The notes beneath the pieces were generated by a model. That model saw only the letters and a program-made list of their open reading frames with translations, searched no databases and had not been told where the DNA came from. Positions 1-11,300 of a stretch of DNA of 53,450 nt are shown in pieces (position 1 is the stretch's first letter; each line of letters opens with the position of its first letter). Position numbers and translations under genes: made by a program. Location of the stretch: positions 1 through 53,450 of the forward strand of contig JAJJLU010003556.1 of assembly GCA_023807065.1 (NCBI GenBank), in the 5' to 3' direction. The stretch is from Isotricha intestinalis (lineage: Eukaryota > Ciliophora > Litostomatea > Vestibuliferida > Isotrichidae).

Positions 1-585
1 TTGATTGAATTCTTTTAATTTTTTCTTCATATTTTTGATTCAAATTATTTTTTTAATCCAATCAGAAAACTTTTCATATATTTCTTTTTTTTTTTATTTT
101 TTCTTTTAATTTTTTCAATATATTCTTCTATATTATCAGGTAAATAAAAATCATTGTAATGAACAGATTTGATGAGAAAAATGTTCATTTTTTAAACATT
201 TCTCACAAATATCTATATGACAATCTTTACAATAAGCATTTGATGCTAAACCATTGTTAAAGCAAATATAATCAAAATTTTTAAGAGTAATCAAAATATG
301 CTTTTCATTTTTTTAAGCTCTTCTGAACACTTTTTACAATAAAATGTATTATTTGAATAATCAATTTTTTCTTAACTCTTAATATCACATTCTTTACAAA
401 AAAAAACTGTTAATTTTATTTGGACAGTATTTTTTTCTAAAAAATTTTTTTTTCTTGACTTTTTCCATTTTTTTATTTACATCTACAATAAGGAATAACT
501 TTTGGATTTTCTTCTGATAAATTTAAATCTATTAAAGGAATTGAAAAACATTTATTGCATCTAATAAATGCATCTCTATCTTTCA
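1..585 (-). pseudogene. Decayed zinc-finger (B-box-like) protein gene, cut by window edge
   Basis: Reading the minus strand from an ATG at about 585 gives a Cys-rich protein: MKDRDAFIRCNKCFSIP, then an FFCKECD segment, a YCKKCSEEL segment and NAYCKDCHIDICEKCLKNEH, spaced like paired zinc knuckles or a B-box. The coding sense is broken. An in-frame TAA follows the first CxC (about 442), another follows CDIKS, the frame shifts at an A-run near 312 and again near 140, and a TGA follows DWIKKII near the left end. Coding-like sequence (YNDFYLPDNIEEYIEK) resumes after the second shift and continues past position 1. No single intron of the short type seen here repairs these breaks. I read it as a pseudogene of a zinc-binding adaptor. 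Sequencing errors in homopolymers could explain the frameshifts but not the in-frame stops. Confidence 0.5.
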
Positions 586-844
586 TTTATTTTTTGTTTC
601 TTAAAAATATTATTCAGAATGGTAAGAATTTAAAATATTTTAATAATACGATATTTTCTAATTAATCAATAACAAATTCAATTCAATAAATGTAAAATAT
701 AAATAATTAATAGATTTTAATTATATTACATAATTAAAAAAGAATGAATATTAATAAATTTATAAATGGTTTTTTATATATTATACCATATTTAAAGATT
801 ATTTCATAAATTTTAATTAAATTTCTATTAATTATTTAATATAT

Positions 845-2509
845 TTATTTTAAATTAGGTATTTCCTCATTATTATTTTGTGAATAATTAAAATTTATTT
901 CTTGTGTTTTGTTTTTATATTTAATATCATATGAAATTTTTTCATCATTAAAAAAATAATAATCATAACAATCAGTTTCAACTATATTTTTTCTTTTATT
1001 TATATCAAATAAATTATATTCTAATAGTTGAATTTTGAATAAACTTTTATAATAATATATAATATCACTTAAAAAAGAAATATATTTAAACTTTTTATGA
1101 ATTTTTCTTATTCTTTGAAATCTATTTTTTTTACAATAAATTTTAAAGCAGAATCTATCATCTATTCTTTTTATTTTATTCATTTTATTTCTAAAAAAAA
1201 GATTTTTATTTTTATTTGTGGTTTTCTTTTTTTCATTTAAATATTTCTTATAACAAACATTAAAACTTCCAGAAATTAATTTAATATTTCCAAAATTAAG
1301 ATCAGGATTATTACTATTCATTGTTCTAATATTGGAATTTTCATTTCTGTTAGATTTATTATTAATATTAGTGTTACTATTATTATTAGTGCTCACATTA
1401 TTATTTTGTGAAATATTAGAAAAATTTTTTGTAAAAATATCTCGATATAAATAATTTTCACCTAAATCATCATCAAACTGGAAAAACTGAATCAAATATT
1501 TTTTTAATAACAAGGAATTAAAATAAGAAACACAAAATCTAGAAAAAATTAAAATAATTTTAATTAATCCTCCTATATTACCAATAACTTCAGTAATTTT
1601 CCTATAATCTCTTTCATAAACTTCTACTTTAGTACTCATTCTAATTTTCACAGTACAAAAATTGATATCTTCTCTATAATCAATTGTGCTTTCATATTTG
1701 TCTAATGCTATATCTTCTTCTATTTTTTTATCTTCAAAAAAATATCCATAATCAGTTACAATTTGTATTTTTTTTAAATAAACCCATAAATCTTGATAAT
1801 AATCACTTGAAAAAAAAGTAAATAAATTTTTCCCAAATTTTGATAAAGGAAATTTATAATCTGTATTTTTTACAATTATATCTGTAACAAAAGCACCAAA
1901 ATAACCTCTATTTAATCTTTTTTTAATTTCTTCTTCTGATTTACAAGAAAAATTATTTTCTGTTGAGTTTTGACATTTACTAAATTTAAATATTAAATAT
2001 CTCCAATTTGCTTCACCAAATTCTCCTTTTAAAGTAAAATTAGATTCATTTAAACAATATAAATTATGCATTCCAACTCCTTTAAAGTATTCAGGAATAA
2101 TTTTAATATTTAATAAACTACATTTGGTAACTTTTAAATTTGTTATTTTTATTTCAGATGAACCATCTTCATTTCTAAAAGTATCAAGTATTGAAGCATT
2201 TAAAATATAAATTGATTCATCGATATAATTTGTATAATTTATATCTTGAAGTCCAAAAGCAAAAACAAAAGTATCTGTTGAAATAGTTTCTGTTTTTGAA
2301 TACTGGTTATTTATTGTTGTTATTATTTGTAAATGTTTACGTAAAAGAATATCTTTTGTTAGTACTATAATTATTATTATAAAACTTAAAATTGATGCAC
2401 AAGTAAAGAATGCTCCAATGTATGTTTTATATTTATTTTTCCCATGAATGTTGAAATTAAGTTCGCTTCCAAAAATATCAAGCTTTAATAAAAATTTAAA
2501 AAAATTCAT
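845..2509 (-). CDS. Two-pass membrane protein with YERxYRKI motif
   Basis: A 554-residue protein. A short N-terminal cytosolic stretch containing LDIFGSELNFNIHGK leads into one transmembrane helix (about 31-53). A roughly 250-residue Asn-rich ectodomain with several Cys and N-glycosylation sequons follows. The motif YERDYRKI at about 298-305 sits just before a Gly-Gly-containing second helix (about 311-332). The C-terminal half is cytosolic, with an Asn/Ser-rich linker and a very basic segment. The same plan and motif occur in the gene at 30127-31686, so the two are paralogues. I associate this architecture with a large family of uncharacterised ciliate membrane proteins, from memory. Function is unknown; a surface sensor or channel-like role would be a guess. 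The start is the first ATG before the LDIFG segment, and the stop is TAA. Confidence 0.85.
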   Translation of the reverse strand: MNFFKFLLKLDIFGSELNFNIHGKNKYKTYIGAFFTCASILSFIIIIIVLTKDILLRKHLQIITTINNQYSKTETISTDTFVFAFGLQDINYTNYIDESIYILNASILDTFRNEDGSSEIKITNLKVTKCSLLNIKIIPEYFKGVGMHNLYCLNESNFTLKGEFGEANWRYLIFKFSKCQNSTENNFSCKSEEEIKKRLNRGYFGAFVTDIIVKNTDYKFPLSKFGKNLFTFFSSDYYQDLWVYLKKIQIVTDYGYFFEDKKIEEDIALDKYESTIDYREDINFCTVKIRMSTKVEVYERDYRKITEVIGNIGGLIKIILIFSRFCVSYFNSLLLKKYLIQFFQFDDDLGENYLYRDIFTKNFSNISQNNNVSTNNNSNTNINNKSNRNENSNIRTMNSNNPDLNFGNIKLISGSFNVCYKKYLNEKKKTTNKNKNLFFRNKMNKIKRIDDRFCFKIYCKKNRFQRIRKIHKKFKYISFLSDIIYYYKSLFKIQLLEYNLFDINKRKNIVETDCYDYYFFNDEKISYDIKYKNKTQEINFNYSQNNNEEIPNLK

Positions 2510-3489
2510 TTTTATGTATATTGATAATATTAATTAAAATATATATTTATATTATATTTGTTAAATATTTTTACAAGATATTGTGTAATTATTTCTTTTT
2601 TAACATTAATTCAAAAATAAATTGAAATTAAATTATTTCATATTTTTATTATGTCAATATTATAGCTTCTTATCACCGTCATAGAATAATATCTTAATTT
2701 TTAAATTATAATTTATTCCTTCAATAAATAAAAAATATTAAAAATATATTAAATTAATTGAGTTTCTTAAATTCAATTGTGAATTGGATAAATAGTATAA
2801 ATAACTTAACTTGTGATTTATTAAAATATTTTTCATTTTTTCTTTAATTTTGGAATATTAAACAAGTACAATCAACCTTGTATAAGTAATTTAATAGTAA
2901 ATTTTGATATTATGAGCGTCTTTAAACTTCTTAATGAATATTTGATTTTATAAAGTAAATATGTTTCAAAAAATAAGAAGCTCTTATTATTATGAAAAAG
3001 GATGATGACTACAATTTATTTCAAACTGAATTTAATCTTTTTTGGTTGATTTATGTTTTTTATTAACTTTTTTCTTTGAAAATTCAAATTGTTCACTATA
3101 AATATTATATTTTCAATTTTAAATAAGAAAAATAACATAAAAGATAATAAAAAGTTATAAAATCTAAAATTTTATTTGTGTGATAAAAGAATCTAAAAAA
3201 ATTATAATAGAAGTATTTTTTTTAGTTAGATTTTTTCATTTATTTAAGACATATGGTAGAATATTTAATTTAAAAATAATAGAACAATGTATATTTCATA
3301 AAAATCATACTTAAACTCTTTGTGCTTAAATTTTTTAGCATTAATTTGCTTAATTTTATTTTGTAATGAATTAAAGTATTTTAAATAGGTCAATAATATT
3401 TTATTTATATGTTTATCTTAATTTTATATTTAAAGATTGTTTTTCTAATTAAATAATTTAATTAATTTTCGGGTGATATTAAGATTATC
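2510..3489. other. Gene-free AT-rich spacer
   Basis: About 1 kb of very AT-rich sequence with stops in all frames. I see no coding segment, RNA gene or sizeable repeat. Both flanking units (membrane protein and Rab pseudogene) lie on the minus strand, so the promoter of the membrane protein gene probably lies in the left part. Confidence 0.5.
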
Positions 3490-4300
3490 TTAAATTAAAT
3501 TAAATAAAATTAAATTGTAATCAATTAATACTTCTCAAATAATTATTATATTCTTTTCTTTTTAAAATGTTAATATATTTATTATAGATAAAATTTAATT
3601 TTCATCCAATATTTTTTTTAATAAAAGATTCATATTTCTTTTATATTTTTCGCGGTTTTGGCTGAGGATTCGAAAAAATTCATATTATATTATTTTCCTA
3701 AATTAATTCCTTCCTTATAACTAACTTTTCTTTGATCTTTTAAATCACATACATTTCCACCAAAATCACAGATTTACATTTTTTGTTTCTTTTATAAAAT
3801 CAAGAATATTATCAAAAGATTCTCTATTAGTGATATCATATAATAAAATACAACCTTTAGCTCCCTTATAAAGCAACAATATAAAATTTCGATCCTCTTT
3901 TCGACCTGCAATATCCCAAAAATGTATTTTTTATTCCTTTGATTGAACAAATAAAAAAATGTCATAAATTCAACTCCTAATATTTAATTATTTATTTTTT
4001 ATCTAAAGTTTGAGTATACTCTAATTGAAAAGATTTATTTGATAATTTCTTATAAAATTCGTTTTACCAACTTTTGAATCACCAAGGATTACTATTTTCA
4101 TACATTCCATGTCTAAAGATATTATTTTTTGTATTTTTTCTTTCTCATTTTTTTCTGTTGTTTCTTGTTTAATATTTTTTTTTTTTTCCTCTATTGTTTT
4201 TTCTGAATTTAACTGATTTTACAGTTTTACAGAAAATAATAATTAAAATCCATTAAGACATTTGTGAAAAAATTGAAAATTCAAAAATCCTTTGTTTTTT
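3490..4300 (-). repeat. Inverted duplicate of the 42895-43700 Rab locus
   Basis: The reverse complement of this segment matches 42895-43700 across the 5' flank, both exons, the 26-nt intron and about 100 nt of 3' flank. The two copies are inverted and about 38.6 kb apart. Recognisable shared stretches include the upstream TTTTTGAATTTTCAATTTTT segment, the intron and the post-stop region. Similarity fades near 4300 and 3490. Carry-over of the intron and both flanks shows this was a DNA-level duplication, not retroposition. The pseudogene inside is described separately. Confidence 0.85.
3595..4231 (-). pseudogene. Rab-like GTPase pseudogene
   Basis: Decayed copy of the GTPase gene at 42963-43597. 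Still readable on the minus strand are the P-loop (GDSKVGKTNF), a tract aligned with GVEFMTSFYL, WDTAGQ changed to a WDIAGR-like form, NVCDLKDQRKVSY, FFESSAKT and a final LLKKILDEN followed by TAA. The start codon is gone (CTG in place of ATG). The intron donor is mutated from GT to AT while the rest of the intron survives. Several one-base indels shift the frame, for example after the P-loop, in the FLFDI region and near KEI-MNLL. The catalytic-glutamine position now encodes Arg. It cannot make a GTPase; whether it is transcribed is unknown. Confidence 0.88.
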
Positions 4301-5358
4301 GATATGAATTTATTAACAAATAAAAAAATAAAACATTAAAAATATTATTTTTGTCTAATATTATATTATTATTTATTAAATATTCCATAAAAATTAACTT
4401 ATCTTTCTTATTGAAAAGTTTAACAATATTTTTTTTTAATAATATTTTTTTGAATCTTTATTTGACATTAATTCTTTTCTTTCTTTTAAAAAAGAATATT
4501 ATCATTTATAGTAATTTTTTATTATATAAAATTCAAAGTCACTTCTTTTTTTATTTGAGTATATTAATAATATCTATTTCTTTTTTTACATTCTTTTAGG
4601 CTTATTCATAATCATCATTTTTTTATTTATATTTTTATTTTCAATATATATACGATAAAATAATATATTTATTTAATTGAAAAATAATGGAAAACATAAC
4701 AATAAAATATAATCATTAAATCCATAAAAAACTAATCAATAAATATCTGGAAGCTCTTTCAGATTATATATAAACTAAACTTGATAAAAAGAATAGATAA
4801 ATTTTTATCAGAAAATATATTCAAAATAATTTATGATAAAATACTCTTTTTTCTTTAATGTTTCTTATTCATAACTAATAAATATTACTATTAATAAAAT
4901 AAGGAGTAAATGAAACAATAATATGAAATTTCAAAACATTTTAATCTTATTATTAAAAGAAAGTTATTGTAAAGTGGAAAAATAATAATTAGGAAATAAA
5001 GGTAAATTTTAATCAAAATGAAACAAATTATTAAGTATTTGTTTTATTATTTCATATTATTTCAATATCATAAAAAAATAATTCACAATAAATGATTAAT
5101 TATTTATTTTTATGTTATTTGATTAACTGTCTAGAAATTTAAATAATATTAAATTTGGTGATAGAAAAATACCTAAATCAATTAATTTATTAGTTCAATT
5201 AATATAAAAATCAATCATTACTTTAATAATAAAATCATTAATTAATATGAATAATTATATTTAAAAAAAATATTTCATAATATAATTATTATAAATATAT
5301 TGTATTTTTTCTTTTTTAAATACACAATTTTATTTATTTAAATGTTAATTAAAAGAAA
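4301..5358. other. Gene-free AT-rich spacer
   Basis: A T-rich stretch at 4351-4599 is open on the plus strand, but it starts at TTG and encodes only hydrophobic Phe/Leu/Ile runs expected from poly-T composition, so I do not call it. The remainder has stops in all frames. It includes the 3' end region of the giant gene. Confidence 0.5.
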
Positions 5359-8300
5359 TTAGCAAGCAATAGGTTGGAATTTTCTAAGTCCACCATTTAT
5401 CATTAATTCAATTTCATTCATTTTATTTTTAAAATCTTGCTTATTTTCCAAAGGAACATTAATTTTATTTTTAAAATCATCAAATAATTTAATTAATTCA
5501 TTATCTGTATTTCTCCCTAAACATTTAGCTCTTACAATTCTAAAAATATTAAAATATTTTGAATTAAATTCTGCATAAGTATTAATATTATTTAAATTAT
5601 TAAAAATTTGAATATCTTCTGCAAGTAAAGATGCTTTTTCTTTTTGATTTCCTTCTTTATCAACAATATAAGTAAAACCAGGACATTCTCTAGAATAAGG
5701 GCATCCAACAGATTCATTCAAAAGATCATCTCCTGTTTGAATAATAAAAGTAGAAACAAAAGAAAATTTTAAATTATATTCTTTAAATTTTTGATCTGAT
5801 AAATCAACTTCTTCATTTTTAACATCTCCATCAGTAATTATAATTAAATGTTCAAAATTATTATCTTTTTCTATATTTGCTATTTCTGCTATTAAACTAC
5901 TATTAGTTCCTTTATCACCATCCATATCATTAATGAAACTTTCAATTTCTTCAAAATCTAATTCTTTATAATCTTGATTCCATATATAAAATTTATCTCC
6001 TCTTTCAGAAGAAAAATTAGAACAAAATAAATGCATAACTTTATTAAAATAAAGTTCATTTTCACAAACAGAACCAGAATCATCAACAACAAATAAAGTT
6101 TTCATTTTATCAATAGGTTTAATTTTTCTTTTCATGAATCTATCAAATTTAGAATTCCAATCAATTTTAATATCAATGAATTTAGGTTTAAAATTTATTG
6201 GATCTTCACAATCTTTTTTAATAGTATGTTTTTCAATGGCTCCAAGCCAAGCACAAATGTTTAAAAAATATCTTGGTGTTCCAGTTTTATCCATTTCTAA
6301 AAAAAATTTAGTATAGGAACAATCTATTATTATATCACCTTCATCTCCATTAGAACAATAAAAAATAGAATTATATCCACCATCAGAATCTTTTGATAAA
6401 GGAATAAAAGGTAGTAATTTATTTGGATCTGTTATCATTTTTAATTTTTCATTTTTTCCAAAATATAATATTTCATCATCATTTGGATTTTCTATTATAT
6501 ATGATACAGTACTTCCTTCATACATTTGGTATAAACTATGTGTTATTAATGGTCTTTGATAATTATCAACAATTTGAACTTTTCTATTAAAAGTCCCTTT
6601 TTCTTCAAGAACTCCTGATTCAACTCCTTTTAATAATTTTTTTCCTTCATGAAAACCTCCGACTCTAAATTTAATTTGATTTCCAAATAACTTTTCAAGA
6701 ATTAAATTAGTTTGAAAAGTAAATGGAGCATTATCTGAAAAAAGTCCTAATCCTCCTCCATTTTCCCAAAATTTAATTATAACTTTAATGAATTCTCCTA
6801 ATATATATGGTTTTTGATTCGAATCATATTTTCTATGATTTCTTGGTAATTCAGGATAAGGTTCTCCACTAAATATTAAACATGCATAATAATCACAATA
6901 ACCGTCATGATTTTCCTTTAATTTATCTATTGCTGTTTCATAATCAATAACATATTCTAATTGAATTCCTAAAAAATCTAATGAATTCTTTATACAATAA
7001 AATCTCCCCATTTGAGGTTTTTCTATATGTCTATATGATAAATAAGGATTTTCTCTTAAGTTCATTTCTGAAGAATATAACATTACTATTAATATTTTTT
7101 TATCTTTTAAAGAATTTTCTGGATACATTGCGTTTCTTATTAAACCTTCTACTGTTTGAATATATCCTTCTGAATTTGAATTATTTATTTCTCCTACATA
7201 TATTGAAAAAGAATTTAAATATATTGGAAGATCTTTTAAATGATTTACTAAAGGGTTTTCTGGTTTATGATTTTTAAAATATTGATATGAAATGTCTTTT
7301 TTAAACATTGATTCATTACAATTAGGTTCTTTTATATTTAAATTTGAATTATTTGTTTTAGAATCTGAAAAACTAAGTGCTATTGCTTCAATTATTTTAT
7401 TTGGTAATTTCGAATAAACAGTATAAGGGAATAACTTTTCGATTCCAAAAGGACATAAACCAACTCCAATTCCAATAATTAAAAGGTTTTTAGAGAAACA
7501 ATAAGTTATTTCTTCTAAAATCTTATTTCTTTCTGATTTATTAAATAAACCATCAGTTAAAACAAATAAATAATCAGTATGTTCTTGTTTTCTAGCATTA
7601 GTAACATTATATGCAGCTCTAATTGCAGATGATAAATTAGTTTTTTCACATTTATATTCTTCGGATAAAAAATATATTAATGTTCCCCATATTTTAGATT
7701 TATTAGATAAAGAATCTAAAGTTCCTCTTTCAGAACAAATAACAATAGGATTTGATTCTGTAGAAATAATTAAATTAAAAGTTGGAAGATCAATTAATGA
7801 TAAAGCACTTAATAAAAATCTAATTGTATTTATTGTATGTTCTCTTGATAATCCTCCTAAACAAGAATATGATGAATCTATTATAATAGTTAAACCATAA
7901 TTTTTAACAAATCCATCTCCTAATTGTCTATATATTTTAGGATTTGGTGTTGGATTTATACATAATTTTATAAATTCATAAATATCAATTTGTGTTCCAA
8001 CATCAGTTAATATTGTTTCTGTTGGAAGGTTTGGCTCAAATATTATTTCTAATAATGATAAGTTTATATAATTTTTTTGGATTTTAAAATTATTTTTAAC
8101 AAAATCTGAGATATTTGTTTTTAAAGGTATATCAATTATTTTTCCAACTTTTGTTTTAATTTCTTTATTTTCTTCAATATTTATTGTTGGTATTTTATAT
8201 TTAAATTCAATTGATTGTTTTTTTGCAAAAATTTCTTCTTCTTCATTATTTGGTTCAAAATCAGTTAAATCATTTTTAAATTTATCAATGTTGTTTATTA

Positions 8301-11300
8301 TATTCTCATTTATTTGAATTTCAAATTTTGCAGGAAAAATTTGAATATTAATATTTTGGGAAGAATCTTGAATTGAAGCTAATGGTTCTATTAATGTTTT
8401 TATTAAATTTTTATTAAAATTTTTATTTTGAAAAATATCTTTTTCACTTTTCAAAATAAAAGTAATTAAATTTCTTTTATCATTACATTTTTCTGAAAAT
8501 GTACTCAATTGTTCTATAATAAAATCAGATTTTTCTTCTTGAATTTCTTCAAAAGGAAGGAAAAATATAAAACTAAAAAAGCAATTTTTCTGATTAAATA
8601 TTTCTTTACTCCATTCTTCATATAATTTATATTCATCATCTAATCCATTTGTGAAAAAATAAAAAATTCTTTGATTATCTTTATCAATAATAGGAAATTC
8701 TTCTATTGCAGTTTTAACACATGAAGCAATATTAGTTCTATATCTTTCAATAGAAATACAATCAAAAATTCTTTGAATAACTTCTATTGAATGTGGTTCA
8801 TTAAAATCTTTAATAACTGCTTTAAATTTACAATCTCCTACAATTGCAAAAAGATAATTCATTTCAAAATAGGAAAAAGTATTAGTTAATGCTATTATTA
8901 TTATAAAAAATATATATTTTTGATAACTGTTTATAATTCTTGTACAATCAAATATAATATTTATTTCTAAATTATGAAATTGAATATCTTTTTGTAAATT
9001 TTGATTTGAAATTTCCTTCATTAATTTCTTTGTTAAAGGAATTGATAAATCAATTATTCTTTGTAATGATTCATAATTTTCATTATTTTCTTCATTTTCA
9101 AAATCAAAAATATTTTCTAATGAAATTAAATTATTGTCTGATTTATAAAGAAATTGAGTTTTATTAATTTTTATCATATTATCAATGATAATATTTATTT
9201 CATTATGCAAGTCAAACTCTTTTTTTTCAAACTCTTTTCCACTTATATAATTTTCATTTTGAACTTCTTTTTTATTATAAGCAATATTTTTTTTTTTATT
9301 ATTTTGAGATATAGTATTTTCCACATCATAATTTAAATAAACTTTTTGGACTTCTTTCGGCAATTCTAATTTAATATTTGGTAAAGGAATTGAAAACACA
9401 ATTTTTTTTTTTCTTTCAAATAATAGTAAATCTTCAAAAACCTTTGATAATTCATCAAATCCTTTATTATTTTTATTATCAAAAATATCTAAACTCTTAT
9501 CATCTTCTATCTCGTTATTTATTTTATTTTCTTCTTCTTTATTTGATAATAAATTGTTGGCATTGTTTTCATTATCAATGGGTAAACTTTTGGAAAGAAA
9601 ATTTTTGTTTTCATTTTTTGAAAAATCATTTTTTGGAATTTCAAACTCACCAACCGAAGGAACACTAAATGATATATTCTTATTATTTTGTTCTAAAACA
9701 ATTTTAAAATTAAAAGGATTTTCTTTATACCCAACTGACATTATTCGAGTCATCATATATTCAAATGCTTTTTTATAATTATTTGTATATTCTGAAATTA
9801 AATTATCTTCTTTTTTTTCTAATGATAAATATGCATTTGCTAATTTTGAATAATATTCAGAAATTTTTTCCTCATCTTCTTCATTTTTATTTTTTTTTGC
9901 TTTATAAATATACAAAGGAAAAACTATTGTTCCTAATTCACAATTTTCATAATATTTAATTAAGGAATTAATTGATATAATATTTGGAATTTCAATTGAA
10001 TTTATTTCTGAAATTTCAATATCATTTAATTCATTTTTTCCAAAATCATCTAAATTTTTCTTTTTTTTCTTGATATATTTTTTAATTGACCCTTTCATTG
10101 GTTCTCCATTTTGAATTAAAAATGTTTTAATTTTAGTTTGGTAAGTATTAGTACTTATTTGATTATCACTTTCTTCTTCTTCATTATTGCTGTTTAAAGG
10201 TTCAAGATCAGTTAAATTAAGAAGATCATCAACTTCACTATTTTCTTCATTTTCACTATTTTCTTCACTTTCACTTTCACTTTTTCTTTCGTTTTCACTG
10301 TAATTAAAACTATAATTACTTTTTTTAGATTCTTCATTATCTTCTTCTTTGTTTTTATTTTCAATTTCTTTTATTTTATCAATATAATCTTGAATTATTT
10401 TTGAATGGGAAAATTCTATATTATCTTTATTAAAATTGTAATAACTTTTATTTACGAGATCATAAATGTTTTTATTACTTTCAATTAATTTAAATACATT
10501 CTCTTTATCTTGAATAAGTTCTTTATTTTTGTCAGTCAATAATTTAAAATAAGATTCATAAGAATTAGTTAATTGAAGATTTTGACTTTCTTTAGGGAAA
10601 AATTTTTGGAAATTTATTTGAAAATTATCTAAATGTTTTATAAGAATTTGTTGAAAATTTGTTTTTGAAATAAATTCTTCTAATCCAACAGTTGAATACC
10701 ATTTATCTTCTTTTTGAATAATTAAAAGATAATTATCTTCTTTTTTTTGTTCAATTATTCCTTCATTAGATAAATAATATAAATTTGCATTGTTTGGAAT
10801 TTCTAGTTCCAAATTTTTTTTCCCATTTTTAAAACATTTTCTAAATAAAAATTCGCTTTTTCCCCAACAAGTAAATGGTGATATAATTAATGAATTTTTA
10901 TTTATATTATTTATATTTATAATATCTTTTTCATTTCCATCAGTCACATCTTTTAATAAACTCATATCTATATTATTTATATTTTGTTGTGCTTGGAATA
11001 ACCCTATTTTTTTTGAAAAATCATTAATTTTAAATTCAAAATTTACTATTTCTTCATCACTAAATTTAGTTAAATCAAATTTTAATTTTATAGAAAAATG
11101 ATTTATATATGAATGTATTTTTATTTCATTTATAGGATCAATGACTGAAACTCCTTCTGAAAGATCTAATAAATTAAATGTTCCTATAATATTTGTATCA
11201 ATAAATGTACTGATTAAAAAATGAAAATTAATTACACATTCTTGTTCAAATGTAGGAATAAAAACATTCATTTTATTAGTAACATAAGTTTTTGAAGCAT

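Noticed and set aside
3595..4231. Processed (retroposed) Rab pseudogene
   Set aside because: The intron and untranscribed-looking flanks are present in the copy and no poly-A end is needed, so a DNA duplication is the simpler reading.
4351..4599. Small hydrophobic protein
   Set aside because: No ATG at the proposed start, and composition is only what poly-T-rich DNA gives; no conserved feature.
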